9,499 bases of DNA from positions 1 through 9,499 of the forward strand of contig JAEUIB010000410.1 in the NCBI GenBank assembly GCA_016795255.1, written 5' to 3'. Position numbers and translations under genes: made by a program. The notes beneath the pieces were generated by a model. It did no database searches. It worked only from the letters and a program-made list of their open reading frames with translations, and had not been told where the DNA came from. Below are positions 1 through 5,874 of this stretch, in pieces. Source of the stretch: Planctomycetota bacterium. GTDB lineage: Bacteria > Planctomycetota > B15-G4 > JADJEK01. The number at the start of each line of letters is the position of its first letter. Position 1 is the first letter of the stretch.

Positions 1-27
1 CAAGCCGCTTCGGAACGAGGACCATGA
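1..27 (+). CDS. Possible 3' end of an upstream gene (partial)
   Basis: Frame 1 is open from the window edge and ends in a TGA at 25-27. That TGA overlaps the yggS start codon as ATGA, and only eight codons (QAASERGP) are visible. The same 4-nt overlap style is seen at the DUF167/purN and purN/M14 junctions, so an upstream operon member ending here is plausible. Eight codons cannot show coding potential or identity, so this rests on the overlap pattern alone. Confidence 0.3.
   Translation, partial: QAASERGP
17..21 (+). promoter_or_regulatory. Ribosome-binding site candidate for yggS
   Basis: GAGGA lies just before the ATG at 24 with a gap of only 2 nt, which is shorter than usual. The ATG is still supported by the normal length of the YggS N-terminus. 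If an upstream gene ends at 27, initiation may also depend on translational coupling. Confidence 0.45.
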
Positions 28-761
28 ACGCACTCTCCGGCGTCGCCTCCGTCTTGCAGCGAAACCTCGACGCCGTCCGCGGTCGCATCGCCGCCGCCGC
101 GGCGAAACGCGGTCGTACGGCCGACGCGGTCCGCCTCGTCGCCGTCACCAAATCGGTCGGCCCCGAGATCGTGCGCGAGCTCGTCCCGCTGCTGCAAGAC
201 GCCCAGTTCGGCGAGAACCGCGTCGCCGACGCCGAAGAGCGCGCGGCCGCGGTCCAAAAGGGCCCGACGTGGCACCTGATCGGCCACCTGCAAGCGAACA
301 AGGTCCGGCGCGCGTTGGGCCTGTTCTCGTGGGTCCACTCGGTCGACGACGTCGACCTGCTGACGCGCATCGACCGCATCGCGCACGAAGTCGGCGTGCG
401 ACCGCGGATCCTCCTCCAAGTCAACGTCAGCGGCGAAGCGAGCAAGAGCGGCTGCACTCCCGAAGCGCTGCGTCCGCTCGCCGTCGCCGCCGCCGCCGCG
501 GGTCACGTCGACGTGGTCGGCCTGATGACGATGGCTCCGCTCGATCGTGAACCGGAAGCGTCACGCCCGTGGTTCCGCGCGCTACGAGAGTTGCGCGACG
601 AGCTCGCGCGCAGCGGCGACATGCCCGCCGGCTTCACGCAGTTGTCGATGGGCATGACGAACGACTTCGAGATCGCCGTCGAGGAAGGCGCCACGATCGT
701 GCGCGTCGGTCGCGCTCTGTTCCTGGGACTTGGAGATTCGAGTGCCGGTCCTCATCGTTGA
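24..761 (+). CDS. yggS: YggS/PLPBP-family pyridoxal-phosphate homeostasis protein
   Basis: This 245-residue protein matches the usual length and motif order of the YggS/PROSC (PLPBP) family, a single-domain alanine-racemase-like TIM barrel. The family binds pyridoxal 5'-phosphate, has no confirmed catalytic activity and buffers vitamin B6 and amino-acid pools in the cytoplasm. Seen in the sequence: the PLP-binding lysine in VAVTKSV (K43), the FGENRV motif, the diagnostic WHLIGHLQANKVR segment, the VNVSGEASKSG segment, GLMTMAPL, and the C-terminal LSMGMTNDFEIAVEEGATIVRVGRALFG-like phosphate-binding region (here ending RALFLG). The ATG at 24 leaves a normal N-terminal helix before the first strand. 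The 3' end overlaps the start of the kinase gene. In many bacteria yggS lies beside yggT and yggU; here a yggU homologue is one gene downstream. The family assignment is firm; the physiological role is taken from the family. Confidence 0.95.
   Translation: MNALSGVASVLQRNLDAVRGRIAAAAAKRGRTADAVRLVAVTKSVGPEIVRELVPLLQDAQFGENRVADAEERAAAVQKGPTWHLIGHLQANKVRRALGLFSWVHSVDDVDLLTRIDRIAHEVGVRPRILLQVNVSGEASKSGCTPEALRPLAVAAAAAGHVDVVGLMTMAPLDREPEASRPWFRALRELRDELARSGDMPAGFTQLSMGMTNDFEIAVEEGATIVRVGRALFLGLGDSSAGPHR
732..735 (+). promoter_or_regulatory. Ribosome-binding site that favours the GTG start of the kinase
   Basis: GGAG sits inside the 3' end of yggS, 6 nt before the in-frame GTG at 742. The alternative TTG start at 730 has only GGGA (725-728) one base upstream, a poor spacing. 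The site therefore favours GTG 742, which would make the protein four residues shorter at its N-terminus. Confidence 0.5.
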
Positions 762-3498
762 AACCGGATCGCAGAAGGGCCACTCCGTCAATCTCGACGA
801 GGACGTGGTCTACACGCTCGGCCGCGACGAGCGAGCCGAAGTCCGCATCGACGACGAACTCGCGTCGCGCGCGCACTGCAAGATCCGCGGCAAGGAAGGT
901 CGCTTCTTCCTGAAGGACGCCGGTTCGAAGAACGGCACGATCGTCAACGGCGCCGCGATCGGCGCCAACGCCGTCGAGCTGAAGAGCGGCGACAAGATCA
1001 CGATCGGCACGACCGCGCTGACGTTCTTCTCGACGAAGGAAGCGGGCGGCGGCGTCGGCAGGACGCTCGGCGGCTACAAGCTGCTCCAGCGGCTCGGCCG
1101 CGGCGGCATGGGCACGGTCTATCGCGCGCTGCAGTTGTCGCTGAACCGCGAAGTCGCGCTGAAGATCCTGTCGCCCGAACTGTCGCGCGATCCGGCGTTC
1201 GTCGAGCGCTTCCTGAAAGAAGCGCGCGCGGCGGGCCAGTTGAACCATCCGAACATCGTGCAGGTCTACGACGTCGCGCAGGACAGCGGCCTGCTGTTCT
1301 ACGCGATGGAGTTCGTGCCCGGCGGAACGGTCGAGGACAAGCTCAACAAGGACGGCCCGATGCCCTGGGCCGACGCGTTGAAGCTGCTGAACGACGCGGC
1401 GCGCGGCCTGCAGTACGCCGAACTGAAGAAGATCGTCCACCGCGACATCAAGCCCGACAACCTGATGCTGACCGAGATCGGCACGGTCAAGATCGCCGAC
1501 CTCGGCCTCGCGCTCGCGCAGCACGACGGCGGCGACGCGCTCGGCATCGTCGGCACGCCGCACTTCATCTCGCCCGAGCAGGCGCGCGGGCAGACGCTCG
1601 ACACGCGCTCCGACCTGTATTCGCTCGGCGCGACGTTCTTCCGCATCCTGACCGGCAAGACGATGTTCCACGGCGAAAGCGCCGAGGAGATCGTGAAGAA
1701 GCAACTGCGCGAGCCGCCGCCCGACGTGCGCGCCGCCGCGCCGAACGTGCCGGAGAAGGTCGCGTCGCTGTTCACGCGCCTCGTGCAGAAGGAACCCGGG
1801 CAACGCTTCCAGACCGCGGGTGAACTCGTCGACGCGATCCACGCCGTCGCGGCGAAGAAGAGCAGTCGCGCGCTGGTGATCGTGCTGGCGCTGCTCGTCG
1901 TGGTCGGCGGCACCGTCGCCGGCATCCTGCTGAACCGCGAACCCGAACAGATCGTCGTCGTCAAGGACAACACCGACCGGAACAAGGTCGACCAGCTCCA
2001 GACCGAAGCCGAGAAGCGCGAGTTCGAGTTCAAGGCGATGTCCGCGTACACCGAGTACACCGAGCGCGCCGGCACGCTGGCCCGCGACGCGAAGGTGAGC
2101 GCGCTGAACGACATCGTCGCCGCGTACTCCGGCACGGAAGCGGCGGGCAAGGCGCAGAAGCTCGTCGAACAGTTCCAGGCCGAGATCGCCGCCGAGACCG
2201 CAGCAGCCGCCGCGATGAAGTCCAAGGTCGAGGCCGCGATCGCGGCGCTCGAGAGCGCCGTCCAACCGGCGCTCACCGAACGGCGCTTCACGGCCGCAGC
2301 CGCAGCCTTGACGTCGACTGCTGCCGCGGATCCGGACGTCGACGCGGCGCCGGAATACGTCGCGGCGAAACAACGCTTGGCGGACGCCGCGCTCGCGGCA
2401 TTCACGGCGACGACGCAGCGCGTCCGCGACGAGGTCGCGACCGCGATCGCCGCCGCGAAGTTCCAGGATGCCCGAGCGGCCGTCGCCGCCGCGCGCGCCG
2501 CGGTGCCCGATGCGACCGCGTTGACCGCCCTCCCGCCGTCGCCGCTCGCGACCGCGCTGACCGAGCTCGACACGACGCTCGCGGCGCTGCCGGCGACGAT
2601 CGACGCGGCCGAGCAGCAACAGATGGCCGCGCTGCTGGCGCAGGACATCGTGCGGCTGCAGAAGGAATTCGATTGGGACTCGTGGTTCGCGAACCTGGCC
2701 GCGCTGCGCTTCGCCGAAGCCGATGAAGCGGTCACGACGCTGGTGGCGCGCATGCAGACCGCTGCGTACCGCGACTACGTCGGCGCGATCCAACGCGACG
2801 TCGCTCCGCTCGCCGACGTGTTCGGCGCGTTCCGTACCGCGCTGCAGAGCGGCGATCTCGCCCGCAAGGACATCACGCATCCCGAGCGCGAGCAGGCCGC
2901 CGAGATCAAGGGCATCAGCGACGACGGCGACGGCGTGACGCTCGTGGTCACGAAGTCGGCCGGCTCCGCCAGCGCGGTCGTCCGCTTCCGCGCGTTCGCG
3001 ACTCCGAACGCGTTCGCCGACCTGCTCGCCGATCGCGTCGCCGGCCGACCGGCGGATCGGCTCGCGATCGCGCGCGGGACGACGCTGCTCGCAGCCGCAT
3101 GGTTCCGCGCCGGAGTCACGCGTCTGCAACAGCAACTGCAGTCGTACGACGCGTCGCAAGGCTGGTCCGACGCGCAGAAGACCGCGCTCGCCGACATCGT
3201 CGTCCCGGCATTCGACCTGCAGCACGGCATGTTGAAGACGCTGCTCGACGAAGCCGCCGCCGACCCGACCTCGGCAGCGCAGACGCAACCCGCGATCGAG
3301 CTGCTGACGCGCGAGGCCGCGGCGTACGCCGCGATGGCCGACGCGTTGGCGCCGTTCCTCGGCCGCGGCGGCAGCTTCGACCACGCCGCGACGGCGCTGT
3401 CCGAGTTCGCCGCCCGCCACCGCGACACGCGCTGCTTCCTCGCCGCGTATCCGCTGTTCGACGCTGGTCGTTGCGAACTCCCGCTCGTCGGGCCGTGA
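742..3498 (+). CDS. FHA domain–Ser/Thr protein kinase with one membrane span and a large extracytoplasmic region
   Basis: Numbered from GTG 742 (918 residues; TTG 730 is the alternative start). An N-terminal FHA domain, residues about 4-96, shows LGR (G27, R28), SRAH (S42-H45), KNGT and NG (69-70), the phosphothreonine-binding signature. A Hanks-type kinase follows at about 109-372: glycine loop LGRGGMGTVY (118-127), ATP lysine K141, HRDIKPDN (catalytic D235), DLG in place of DFG (D253), SPE in place of APE (E279) and DTRSDLYSLG. All residues needed for catalysis are present. One hydrophobic segment (about 376-397) predicts a single membrane crossing with the kinase inside. The remaining 520 or so residues are Ala-rich, mostly helical or coiled-coil-like and unrecognised; they end with two cysteines (C898, C911). 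The gene overlaps yggS by 20 nt and abuts the DUF167 gene. It is probably a membrane Ser/Thr kinase that senses an envelope signal; ligand and substrates are unknown. FHA on the same chain suggests docking to autophosphorylated threonines. Confidence 0.93.
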   Translation: MPVLIVETGSQKGHSVNLDEDVVYTLGRDERAEVRIDDELASRAHCKIRGKEGRFFLKDAGSKNGTIVNGAAIGANAVELKSGDKITIGTTALTFFSTKEAGGGVGRTLGGYKLLQRLGRGGMGTVYRALQLSLNREVALKILSPELSRDPAFVERFLKEARAAGQLNHPNIVQVYDVAQDSGLLFYAMEFVPGGTVEDKLNKDGPMPWADALKLLNDAARGLQYAELKKIVHRDIKPDNLMLTEIGTVKIADLGLALAQHDGGDALGIVGTPHFISPEQARGQTLDTRSDLYSLGATFFRILTGKTMFHGESAEEIVKKQLREPPPDVRAAAPNVPEKVASLFTRLVQKEPGQRFQTAGELVDAIHAVAAKKSSRALVIVLALLVVVGGTVAGILLNREPEQIVVVKDNTDRNKVDQLQTEAEKREFEFKAMSAYTEYTERAGTLARDAKVSALNDIVAAYSGTEAAGKAQKLVEQFQAEIAAETAAAAAMKSKVEAAIAALESAVQPALTERRFTAAAAALTSTAAADPDVDAAPEYVAAKQRLADAALAAFTATTQRVRDEVATAIAAAKFQDARAAVAAARAAVPDATALTALPPSPLATALTELDTTLAALPATIDAAEQQQMAALLAQDIVRLQKEFDWDSWFANLAALRFAEADEAVTTLVARMQTAAYRDYVGAIQRDVAPLADVFGAFRTALQSGDLARKDITHPEREQAAEIKGISDDGDGVTLVVTKSAGSASAVVRFRAFATPNAFADLLADRVAGRPADRLAIARGTTLLAAAWFRAGVTRLQQQLQSYDASQGWSDAQKTALADIVVPAFDLQHGMLKTLLDEAAADPTSAAQTQPAIELLTREAAAYAAMADALAPFLGRGGSFDHAATALSEFAARHRDTRCFLAAYPLFDAGRCELPLVGP

Positions 3499-3503
3499 CC
3501 GCC

Positions 3504-3800
3504 ATGCGCATCGCGGCGGCCGCGGGAGGCGTCGAGTTCTTCGTCCGGGCCAAGCCGCGCTCCGCGCACGATCGCGTGCACTCGGAGGCCGACGACGCGT
3601 TGGTCGTCCAGACCACCGCGCCGCCGGTCGACGGTGAAGCCAACGATCGGATCGTCCGCATCGTCGCTGCGTTCCTCGACGTGCCGCGCTCGCGCGTGGC
3701 GATCGCGTCCGGCGCGACGTCGAAGCTGAAGAAAGTCCACGTCACCGGGATCGACGTCGCGAGCGCGCGGGCAGCCGTGGCCGCACTGAGGTCCGCGTGA
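3504..3800 (+). CDS. DUF167 (YggU/UPF0235) family protein
   Basis: This 98-residue protein has the typical size and pattern of the DUF167/YggU family. It shows an N-terminal strand leading into RAKPRSAHDRV, the hallmark PPVDGEAND, a helix (RIVRIVAAFLDV) and the closing G-TSKLKKVHV segment. The family is small, soluble and widely conserved, with no established biochemical function. In many genomes it sits close to yggS and yggT, which fits the yggS homologue upstream here. The start is uncertain: ATG 3504 is used, but an in-frame GTG at 3495 overlaps the kinase stop as GTGA and would add three residues. Neither start has a strong Shine-Dalgarno, so coupling to the kinase is likely. The 3' end overlaps purN by 4 nt. 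Confidence 0.88.
   Translation: MRIAAAAGGVEFFVRAKPRSAHDRVHSEADDALVVQTTAPPVDGEANDRIVRIVAAFLDVPRSRVAIASGATSKLKKVHVTGIDVASARAAVAALRSA
3788..3791 (+). promoter_or_regulatory. Ribosome-binding site for purN
   Basis: GAGG inside the end of the DUF167 gene lies 5 nt before GTG 3797. It supports that GTG, rather than a later codon, as the purN start, and so supports the GTGA overlap. Confidence 0.55.
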
Positions 3801-4423
3801 GCGCGCCGCTGCCTCGATTGGCCGTGCTCGTGTCCGGCGGAGGTCGGTCGCTCGAGAACCTCGTCGTCCGCGCACGCGACGGTCGACTGAACGCACACGT
3901 CGCGCTCGTCGTCTCGTCGTCGGCGAACGCCGGCGCGATCGCGCGCTGCGCGCGGCTCGGGATCCCCTGCATCGTGCTGCGTCGCCGCGATCACGCCGAC
4001 GACGCGTCGTTCGAGGACGCGCTGTACGCGCTGCTGCTCCGCGAGCGCATCGACCTCGTCGTGCTCGCCGGGTATCTCGCGCGGTTCCCGCTGCGGCCGG
4101 CATTCGCGGGTCGCGTCGTCAACATCCATCCGGCGCTGCTGCCGTCGTTCGGCGGCAAGGGCTTCTTCGGGCATCACGTCCACGAGGCCGTGCTCGCCGC
4201 TGGTGCGAAGGTGTCGGGCTGCACCGTTCACTTCGTCGACGACCAGTACGACCGCGGCCCGATCATCGTCCAGCGCGTCGTGCCGGTGCTCGACGACGAC
4301 GACGCCGACGCACTGGCCGCGCGCGTGTTCGACGCCGAGCTCGAAGCGTTGCCCGAAGCGATCAACCTGTTCGCCGCGGGACGCCTCGTCGTCGAGGGTT
4401 CGCGCGTGCGGATCCGGCCATGA
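3797..4423 (+). CDS. purN: Phosphoribosylglycinamide formyltransferase (GAR transformylase)
   Basis: PurN transfers a formyl group from 10-formyl-tetrahydrofolate to glycinamide ribonucleotide, the third step of de novo purine synthesis, in the cytoplasm. The 208-residue length is typical. The N-terminal nucleotide-binding loop is SGGGRSLENL (S13-L22). The catalytic NIHP gives N109 and H111. The motif HFVDDQYDRGPII places the catalytic aspartate at D149, by alignment to Asp144 of the E. coli enzyme. The stretch between them reads GGKGFFGHHVHEAVLAAG instead of the shorter E. coli form; I recognise this as a variant seen in some non-proteobacterial PurN proteins. The GTG start overlaps the upstream stop (GTGA) and has a good ribosome-binding site. 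The stop overlaps the next ATG as ATGA. No other purine gene is in the window, so purN here travels within a mixed operon. Confidence 0.94.
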   Translation: MSAPLPRLAVLVSGGGRSLENLVVRARDGRLNAHVALVVSSSANAGAIARCARLGIPCIVLRRRDHADDASFEDALYALLLRERIDLVVLAGYLARFPLRPAFAGRVVNIHPALLPSFGGKGFFGHHVHEAVLAAGAKVSGCTVHFVDDQYDRGPIIVQRVVPVLDDDDADALAARVFDAELEALPEAINLFAAGRLVVEGSRVRIRP

Positions 4424-5181
4424 CGACCGGCCGCTTCGCGTCGTCGCTCGTCCGGCGGTCTGCCGCGGTGCTCGTGCTCGCGCTCGCCGCATGCCGTTCG
4501 GAACCCGTCGAGAGCCCACCCCCGCCACCGGTGCGCGTCGTGCTCGGGACGAGCGTCGAAGGCCGGCCGATCGATGCGTTGCGACACGGCCCCGACGTCC
4601 CCGGCGGCGTGCTGGTGCTGGCGTCGATCCACGGCTCCGAGCCGGCGGGGACGCCGCTGTTGCGCGAACTCGAGCGAGCGATCGCGCGACGCCCCGAGTC
4701 GTTCGCCCGCGAGCCGATCACGCTCGTGCCGATCGCGAATCCCGACGGCTACGCGCGGCGCGTGCGGACGAACGCACGCGGCATCGATCTGAACCGGAAC
4801 TTCCCGGCCGGCAACTTCGAGACGTCCGTCCGGAACGGCGACGGCCCCCTGTCGGAGCCGGAGTCCCGCGCGCTCGAGCGCTTCATCGTCACCCATCGCC
4901 CGCGGCTGATCGTGTCGATCCATCAACCTCTGTCGTGCATCGACTGGGACGGTCCGGCCGAAGCCATCGTCGAGCGCGCCGCGGGCCTCGGCGCGCTGCC
5001 GGCGAAGCGTCTCGGCGGCCGGCCCGGCTCGCTCGGTTCGTGGGCCGGCGCGCAACTCGGCGTGCCGGTGATCACGCTCGAACTGCGCGCCGGGGACGAA
5101 CTGCTGTCGTCGGGCGCGTTGTTCGAACGCTACGGCGCGACGCTGTTCGCGTTGCTGTCGCTCGATCCGCCGTCGGAGTGA
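4420..5181 (+). CDS. Exported lipoprotein M14 zinc carboxypeptidase, MpaA-like (murein peptide amidase type)
   Basis: This 253-residue M14 metallopeptidase starts with an apparent lipoprotein signal: arginines at 5, 12 and 13, a hydrophobic core, and lipobox LAAC with C25 as the lipidated residue, followed by a PPPPP linker (33-37). The zinc ligands are H71 and E74 (HGSE) and H168 (SIHQP). The substrate carboxylate-binding segment is NARGIDLNRNFP (N118-P129; N125, R126), and the catalytic glutamate is E221 in ITLEL. NPDGY, GPLSEPES, DWDGP and PGSLGSWAG match the MpaA branch, which cleaves the gamma-D-Glu–diaminopimelate bond of murein peptides. E. coli MpaA is cytoplasmic, so a lipoprotein form implies action in the envelope. 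The ATG overlaps the purN stop (ATGA), with only a weak GGAT nearby. Assignment to M14 is firm; the exact substrate is inferred. Confidence 0.9.
   Translation: MTTGRFASSLVRRSAAVLVLALAACRSEPVESPPPPPVRVVLGTSVEGRPIDALRHGPDVPGGVLVLASIHGSEPAGTPLLRELERAIARRPESFAREPITLVPIANPDGYARRVRTNARGIDLNRNFPAGNFETSVRNGDGPLSEPESRALERFIVTHRPRLIVSIHQPLSCIDWDGPAEAIVERAAGLGALPAKRLGGRPGSLGSWAGAQLGVPVITLELRAGDELLSSGALFERYGATLFALLSLDPPSE
5175..5178 (+). promoter_or_regulatory. Ribosome-binding site for the NUDIX gene
   Basis: GGAG at the very end of the M14 gene lies 9 nt before ATG 5188, an acceptable spacing. It supports ATG 5188 as the start and co-transcription of the two genes. Confidence 0.5.
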
Positions 5182-5187
5182 TCCTCG

Positions 5188-5769
5188 ATGCACCGCGCAC
5201 CGCTGCTCACGCTGCTTCGTCGCTACGCCGATGCGGTCCCCGCCGAAGCCGCAGTCGTGCGCCGCATCGAGACGCTGGTCCGCTCGCACGAGGATTGTCT
5301 GTTGCGGACGTGTGTGCCGGGCCACGTGACCGCCTCGGCGTGGATCGTCGATGCGGATCGCGCGCGCTTCCTGCTGACGCACCACCGCAAGCTGAATCGC
5401 TGGCTGCAGCTCGGCGGCCACGTCGACGGGGAGAGCCACGTCCACCACGCCGCGCTGCGCGAGGCGCGTGAGGAGTCGGGCATGTCCGAGTTCGCGTTCG
5501 TCGGCGGCGACGGACGGCTCGACGACGTCGCGCCGTTGCCGCTGGACGTCGACGTGCATGTCATCCCGGCGCGCGGCACCGAACCCGAGCACGAACACCA
5601 CGACGTCCGGTTCCTGTTGATCGCGCGTCCCGATCAGCGGCTCGCGATCAGCGACGAGTCGAACGACCTGCGCTGGTTCGACGCCGGCGAGTTCGCGTCG
5701 CTGACCAGCGACGCGTCGGTCGCGCGCCTGTTCGCGAAGGCCGCCGCCGTCCTTCCACGTTGTGGCTGA
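5188..5769 (+). CDS. NUDIX hydrolase (WLQLGGH subgroup)
   Basis: NUDIX enzymes hydrolyse nucleoside diphosphates linked to another moiety, using a metal bound by the Nudix helix. This 193-residue protein carries WLQLGGHVDGES (72-83) and then ALREAREESGM (89-99), with the metal-binding glutamates in R91-E92-x-x-E95-E96. The spacing from G77 to R91 is canonical, but the position of the first Nudix-box glutamate is S83, with E82 one residue earlier. The related GGHADGD-type subgroup also departs there. Other subgroup-like features are GHVTASAWIVD (about 45-55), THHRKLNRW and a C-terminal LRWFDAGEF. The N-terminal 40 residues are a helical extension. The gene follows M14 by 6 nt and appears to close the operon, before a 105-nt gap. 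The substrate cannot be told from the sequence. Confidence 0.9.
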   Translation: MHRAPLLTLLRRYADAVPAEAAVVRRIETLVRSHEDCLLRTCVPGHVTASAWIVDADRARFLLTHHRKLNRWLQLGGHVDGESHVHHAALREAREESGMSEFAFVGGDGRLDDVAPLPLDVDVHVIPARGTEPEHEHHDVRFLLIARPDQRLAISDESNDLRWFDAGEFASLTSDASVARLFAKAAAVLPRCG

Positions 5770-5813
5770 CGACGAGCGCACAACGGATCCAACGCCGCGA
5801 GGCGCCGGCCGTT

Positions 5814-5819
5814 TACACT
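5814..5819 (+). promoter_or_regulatory. Weak -10-like element upstream of the tricorn-like gene
   Basis: TACACT, preceded by GTT, matches four of six bases of the sigma-70 -10 consensus and is the most A+T-rich spot in the gap. No convincing -35 hexamer is found at 16-18 nt upstream. It would start a transcript roughly 45-50 nt before the ATG. This is a suggestion only. Confidence 0.2.
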
Positions 5820-5864
5820 CCCCCGCCCTCATCTCCACGACTCGCCGTTCCCACGTCTTCCTCC

Positions 5865-5869
5865 GAGGA
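5865..5869 (+). promoter_or_regulatory. Ribosome-binding site for the tricorn-like protease
   Basis: GAGGA lies 5 nt before ATG 5875, a near-ideal Shine-Dalgarno. It fixes the start directly ahead of the signal peptide. Confidence 0.7.
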
Positions 5870-5874
5870 TCCGC

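Larger units (their letters stand above)
5770..5874 (+). other. Intergenic leader between the NUDIX and tricorn-like genes
   Basis: This is the only internal gap of more than a few bases. It holds a weak promoter-like TACACT (5814-5819), a pyrimidine-rich stretch (about 5819-5863) and a clear ribosome-binding site. I see no strong terminator hairpin for the NUDIX gene, so read-through from the upstream operon remains possible. Confidence 0.6.

Noticed and set aside
1498..1506. Kinase considered a pseudokinase because DFG reads DLG
   Set aside because: The metal-binding Asp is kept and DLG is tolerated in many active bacterial kinases; the ATP lysine, HRD Asp and glycine loop are all intact.
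634..3420. A 928-codon open frame on the minus strand opposite the kinase
   Set aside because: Same cause: it is register-aligned with the kinase codons and composed of Arg/Gly/Val-rich shadow sequence.
4203..5471. A 422-codon + strand open frame overlapping purN, M14 and NUDIX
   Set aside because: It is an Arg/Ala/Ser-rich shadow in another frame; the overlapped genes have complete family motifs and well-placed starts.
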